From contig DEAA01000018.1 of the NCBI GenBank assembly GCA_002346545.1, positions 20,922 through 55,883 of the forward strand: a stretch of 34,962 nt of DNA, written 5' to 3'. The position numbers were made by a program, and so were the translations under genes. The DNA is from Acidobacteria bacterium UBA2994 (GTDB lineage Bacteria > Acidobacteriota > Vicinamibacteria > Vicinamibacterales > UBA8438). Of the stretch, positions 32,763-34,962 are shown piece after piece. How positions within the stretch are numbered: the stretch's first letter is position 1; every line of letters starts with the position of its first letter. The notes beneath the pieces were generated by a model. It was given only the letters and a program-made list of their open reading frames with translations. It did not search any database and was not told the origin of the DNA.

Positions 32763-32768
32763 AGGATA
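32763..32768 (-). promoter_or_regulatory. Weak candidate -10 box TATCCT for the ankyrin-led operon
   Basis: The minus-strand TATCCT lies 41 nt before the ATG at 32722, at the same spacing as the better boxes but a poorer match. It is the only candidate seen for the 7.7-kb operon. Confidence 0.25.
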
Positions 32769-32817
32769 CCTCGGCCGTGACCCGCGCTCAACGAAAACGG
32801 GCGCCGACAGTGTCACG

Positions 32818-33864
32818 CTAGCGGATCTGGACCACCGTATTGCCGCGGCCTTCGTTCCGCTCGAAGAGTTCGAAAGCGGACACCACGTCATCGAACGGGA
32901 AGAGACGGTCGACCCGAGGCGCGACGACGCCGTCGGCCATATAGGCCAGCATCTGCAAGACGTTCGCTTGGTGCCCTTCGGGGTGATCGTTCGCCCAGCG
33001 CGCCCAGATGCTGCCGATGATGGACGCCTCCTTGATCAGGATGACGCCAGGCCGGATCGGCTTCTGCCCGGCCGTGAACCCGACGAGGCAGATCTTGCCC
33101 AGCGGCCGGATCACCGAAGTCAACGCCGCTTCGAACAGAGCTCCCTGCACCATGTCGACGACCACATCGACGCCCTCGGGATGCCCCAGTTCCGCCGCAG
33201 CGGCCCGAGCCGCCTTCTTGAACGCCTTGAAACTGTCTCGATCCCGGCCGTAGCACACCACACGGTCCGGACCCGCTGTGGCCGCACGCTCGGCCTTCTC
33301 TGACGTGCTGACCGCGGCAATTACCTTTCCTCCCAGGGCCTTAGTCAACTCGACAGCGGCCATCCCGACACCGCCTGACGCACCATCCACCAGCACCAGG
33401 CTCCCCGGCCCGACTTCCCCGAGTGTCTTGAGCGAATGAAAGGCCGGGAAGAAGTTACGACCGAGATTTGCCACCCGCGCCAACTCGATCCCATCAGGCA
33501 CCTTCCAGGCATGGGTGCCTGGCACCACCGTCAGCTCGGCCAGGCCGCCGATCTGCATCTGGGCAATCACCCGGTCGCCCACGGCGAGATGGGTAACCTC
33601 CTCCCCCACCTGGGCGACCCGACCGGACACGTCCATCCCGGGAACATAGGGCAACTCGGGTTTGTGCTGATAAAGGCCCTGCGCCTGCAACGCATCGGGA
33701 TACTGCACCCCGGCAAAGTGGGCTTCGACCAGCACCTCACCGGCGCCACACACGGGATCGGCGACCTCGTCGATGGTCAACACGTCACGGAGCGGATCGG
33801 GAGTCTCTTTCGGCCTCCCGTCCTCATCGAGAGCGGCATAGCGGTGGCAACGGACTGCTTTCAT
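32818..33864 (-). CDS. NADPH:quinone oxidoreductase family protein (MDR superfamily)
   Basis: A 348-aa cytoplasmic medium-chain dehydrogenase/reductase of the zeta-crystallin/quinone oxidoreductase type. AGGACC precedes the ATG at 33862-33864. Features: VLVEAHFAGVQYPDALQAQGLYQ near residues 44-66, YVPGMDVSGRVAQVGEEV, VGDRVIAQMQIGGLAELT, the cofactor-binding VLVDGASGGVGMAAVELTKALG near residues 157-178, and PLGKICLVGFTAGQKP. No structural or catalytic zinc cysteines are seen, as expected for this subgroup. It reduces quinones or enones with NADPH; the specific acceptor is unknown. A TATGAT box at 33912-33917 gives its own promoter, and the gene ends 95 nt before the ankyrin operon, so it may be read through into it. 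Confidence 0.9.
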   Translation of the reverse strand: MKAVRCHRYAALDEDGRPKETPDPLRDVLTIDEVADPVCGAGEVLVEAHFAGVQYPDALQAQGLYQHKPELPYVPGMDVSGRVAQVGEEVTHLAVGDRVIAQMQIGGLAELTVVPGTHAWKVPDGIELARVANLGRNFFPAFHSLKTLGEVGPGSLVLVDGASGGVGMAAVELTKALGGKVIAAVSTSEKAERAATAGPDRVVCYGRDRDSFKAFKKAARAAAAELGHPEGVDVVVDMVQGALFEAALTSVIRPLGKICLVGFTAGQKPIRPGVILIKEASIIGSIWARWANDHPEGHQANVLQMLAYMADGVVAPRVDRLFPFDDVVSAFELFERNEGRGNTVVQIR

Positions 33865-33911
33865 CGGGTAGAGGTCCTTTCTACGAGTCCGGACGGGTAA
33901 ATAACCGGGAG

Positions 33912-33917
33912 ATCATA
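33912..33917 (-). promoter_or_regulatory. Candidate -10 box TATGAT for the quinone oxidoreductase gene
   Basis: The minus-strand TATGAT lies 48 nt before the ATG at 33864 and overlaps the stop region of the doubtful 71-aa frame at 33913-34128. Confidence 0.35.
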
Positions 33918-34128
33918 ACGGCTGGGACTCATTCGCGCCGCTCCTTCTGTGGGGCATCAGCGCAACTGCCGATCGAGACACCTTGTCGACGCGCGCCCCA
34001 GGTGCCGGACTGGCTTCGAGGGCGCCCGTGGAGCGATGCTCCGCAAGCGCCCGGGCACACATTTCCCCCCCCTCATTCTCTCTGACTATTCGTTCGACCT
34101 CGGGATTCACACAGGTGTGTCCCTCCAT
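33913..34128 (-). CDS. Doubtful 71-aa small protein downstream of the alpha/beta hydrolase
   Basis: A frame starting at ATG 34126-34128, 6 nt after the hydrolase stop, with GAGAGG just upstream, so translational coupling is possible. The product begins MEGHTCVNPEVERIV, has two cysteines, and becomes low-complexity (ASPAPGARVDK) towards the end. No family, signal peptide or membrane segment is recognised. The likely promoter of the next gene overlaps its 3' end. It may be real, but the 33865-34134 gap could equally be non-coding. Confidence 0.3.
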   Translation of the reverse strand: MEGHTCVNPEVERIVRENEGGEMCARALAEHRSTGALEASPAPGARVDKVSRSAVALMPHRRSGANESQPL

Positions 34129-34134
34129 GTCCTC

Positions 34135-34962
34135 TCACCTGGCGCCTCGCAGGAAGCGCCCAATCTCGTCGTTCAAGAAGGCCACATCATCCGGGTTGAT
34201 CCCTAGCCCTGCGTCGTGGCCCCAGATAGACGGAATCGGGACCAGTTCGACATCCGGGATGAACTCCGCCTCGTAGATGGCGTCTTCTGGCGGGAAGTAC
34301 AGGTCGGTCTCTGACGGCATCGAGAGCACACGCGCCGTGATGGAACGCAGAGCACGCTCCGTGTTCCCAGCAAATCCAGGCGTATCACCGATGTCGTGCG
34401 TTTGCCACGTGACAGCCTGCGACAGCAAGTCATTGGCATCGCGCGTGAGCCAGAACTGCTCCGAATCTGTGATCCAGGCGTCGACACTGTCGAAGCCGGC
34501 CTCGCGAAACAGTTCCTGGCGCCACCACTCCTGTGACAAACCCCATGCCGCCCAATGGCGTGCCAGGGCGCGAAGACCAACCTCAGGCGGCGTGGTGTAA
34601 CGGCCGCCGTTCCAGCCAGCGTCAGCCGTGATCGCCGCTTTCGCGCCTTCCAGTCTTGCGATACCGAACGGATACTCCTTGGCGTTGCCGCAGTAGGCCA
34701 CCACTGCCGCAACCATTTCTGGATGAGAGACCGCCCACTGGAATGCCTGTTGCGCCCCCATCGAGAAGCCCACCACTGCGGCAAGCCGCTCAATCCCGAA
34801 GACCTCCGTTACGAGTCGATGGGTCGCCTGGACGTTGTCCCGAATAGCGATCTGGGGAAAATCCGGCCCGGCGAAGGGCGGGGGTGTGTTGCTCGGCGAT
34901 GACGAGAACCCGTCGGCAAATTGATCCGTGGCGATAATGAAATACTCGGCCGGATCGAGGGC
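34135..34962 (-). CDS. Alpha/beta hydrolase, homoserine O-acetyltransferase (MetX)-like, N-terminus cut by window edge
   Basis: The frame is open from the right edge to a TGA at 34135-34137; about 275 residues are visible and the start lies outside. The visible N-part contains AEYFIIATDQFADGFSSSPS, then IAIRDNVQATHRLV and the nucleophile elbow GFSMGAQQAFQWA (Ser of GFSMG). Later come the acid segment SETDLYFPPED and a C-terminal GHDAG supplying the His. This triad order and the DN-Q-x3-L motif before the elbow follow the MetX-like acetyltransferase/hydrolase group. True MetX proteins act on homoserine; this one lacks other evidence for that, and a secreted or cytoplasmic esterase role remains open. 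A short GTG at 34776 exists in frame but lies inside the conserved fold and is not the start. Confidence 0.82.
   Translation of the reverse strand, partial: ALDPAEYFIIATDQFADGFSSSPSNTPPPFAGPDFPQIAIRDNVQATHRLVTEVFGIERLAAVVGFSMGAQQAFQWAVSHPEMVAAVVAYCGNAKEYPFGIARLEGAKAAITADAGWNGGRYTTPPEVGLRALARHWAAWGLSQEWWRQELFREAGFDSVDAWITDSEQFWLTRDANDLLSQAVTWQTHDIGDTPGFAGNTERALRSITARVLSMPSETDLYFPPEDAIYEAEFIPDVELVPIPSIWGHDAGLGINPDDVAFLNDEIGRFLRGAR

Noticed and set aside
1..34962. tRNA, rRNA, CRISPR, insertion sequence or prophage content
   Set aside because: No cloverleaf, spaced repeat array, transposase, integrase or terminal inverted repeat was found by reading both strands.

Overview
The window is GC-rich, densely coding DNA from a Gram-negative bacterium. 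It holds about 34 genes. No rRNA, tRNA, CRISPR array, insertion sequence or phage gene was seen. Four things together suggest Acidobacteriota, most likely a Vicinamibacteria-like environmental lineage: DUF1592/DUF1552 gene pairs, several PQQ dehydrogenases, DUF6152 and DUF6265 proteins, and repeated copies of a secreted 'GDPDLQG' family. An LpxH-like protein and a TRAP transporter agree with a Gram-negative envelope. The taxonomic call is inference.

Layout. (1) 1-4957: a secreted metallo-beta-lactamase-fold hydrolase (cut by the left edge) follows a PQQ-type propeller dehydrogenase on the minus strand. Divergent from these is a plus-strand operon of two GDPDLQG-family proteins and a DUF6152 protein. 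(2) 5011-9098: an exported HpcH/HpaI aldolase-like protein, a six-bladed kelch protein, an orphan secreted 123-aa protein, a DUF6265 protein and a small three-helix membrane protein. (3) 9332-13506: a DRE-TIM aldolase, a soluble PQQ sugar dehydrogenase, and a PQQ alcohol dehydrogenase with a vicinal Cys pair and a lanthanide-type DxD motif. (4) 13513-16494: a DctP-DctQ-DctM TRAP transporter operon. (5) 16810-18489: a luciferase-like flavin oxidoreductase divergent from a DTW-domain tRNA-modifying enzyme. (6) 18446-24236, minus strand: a GDPDLQG protein, a lipoprotein PQQ dehydrogenase with an inserted cytochrome c domain, and an operon of a GDPDLQG protein, a 43-aa protein, a cysteine-free racemase-like protein and a SnoaL-like protein. 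(7) 24343-24831: a SnoaL/NTF2-like secreted protein. (8) 24970-32722, minus strand: a compact six-gene operon encoding an ankyrin protein, DUF1592, DUF1552, an LpxH-like phosphoesterase, a Tat-exported TIM-barrel isomerase-like protein and a B3-type metallo-beta-lactamase-fold protein. (9) 32818-34962: an NADPH:quinone oxidoreductase-family protein and an alpha/beta hydrolase cut by the right edge.

How it fits together (inference). Around two thirds of the genes carry an export signal, and four encode quinoprotein-type propeller dehydrogenases. The window reads as an outer-envelope oxidative catabolism region. Alcohols, sugars or aromatic/natural-product substrates would be oxidised in the periplasm by PQQ enzymes, assisted by uncharacterised secreted families (GDPDLQG, DUF6152, DUF6265, SnoaL-like), cleaved or isomerised by exported aldolase-, epimerase- and MBL-fold proteins, and imported through the TRAP system. 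No PQQ biosynthesis genes are present here. Several enzyme-family members lack hallmark catalytic residues, which suggests that new activities have been recruited from known folds.
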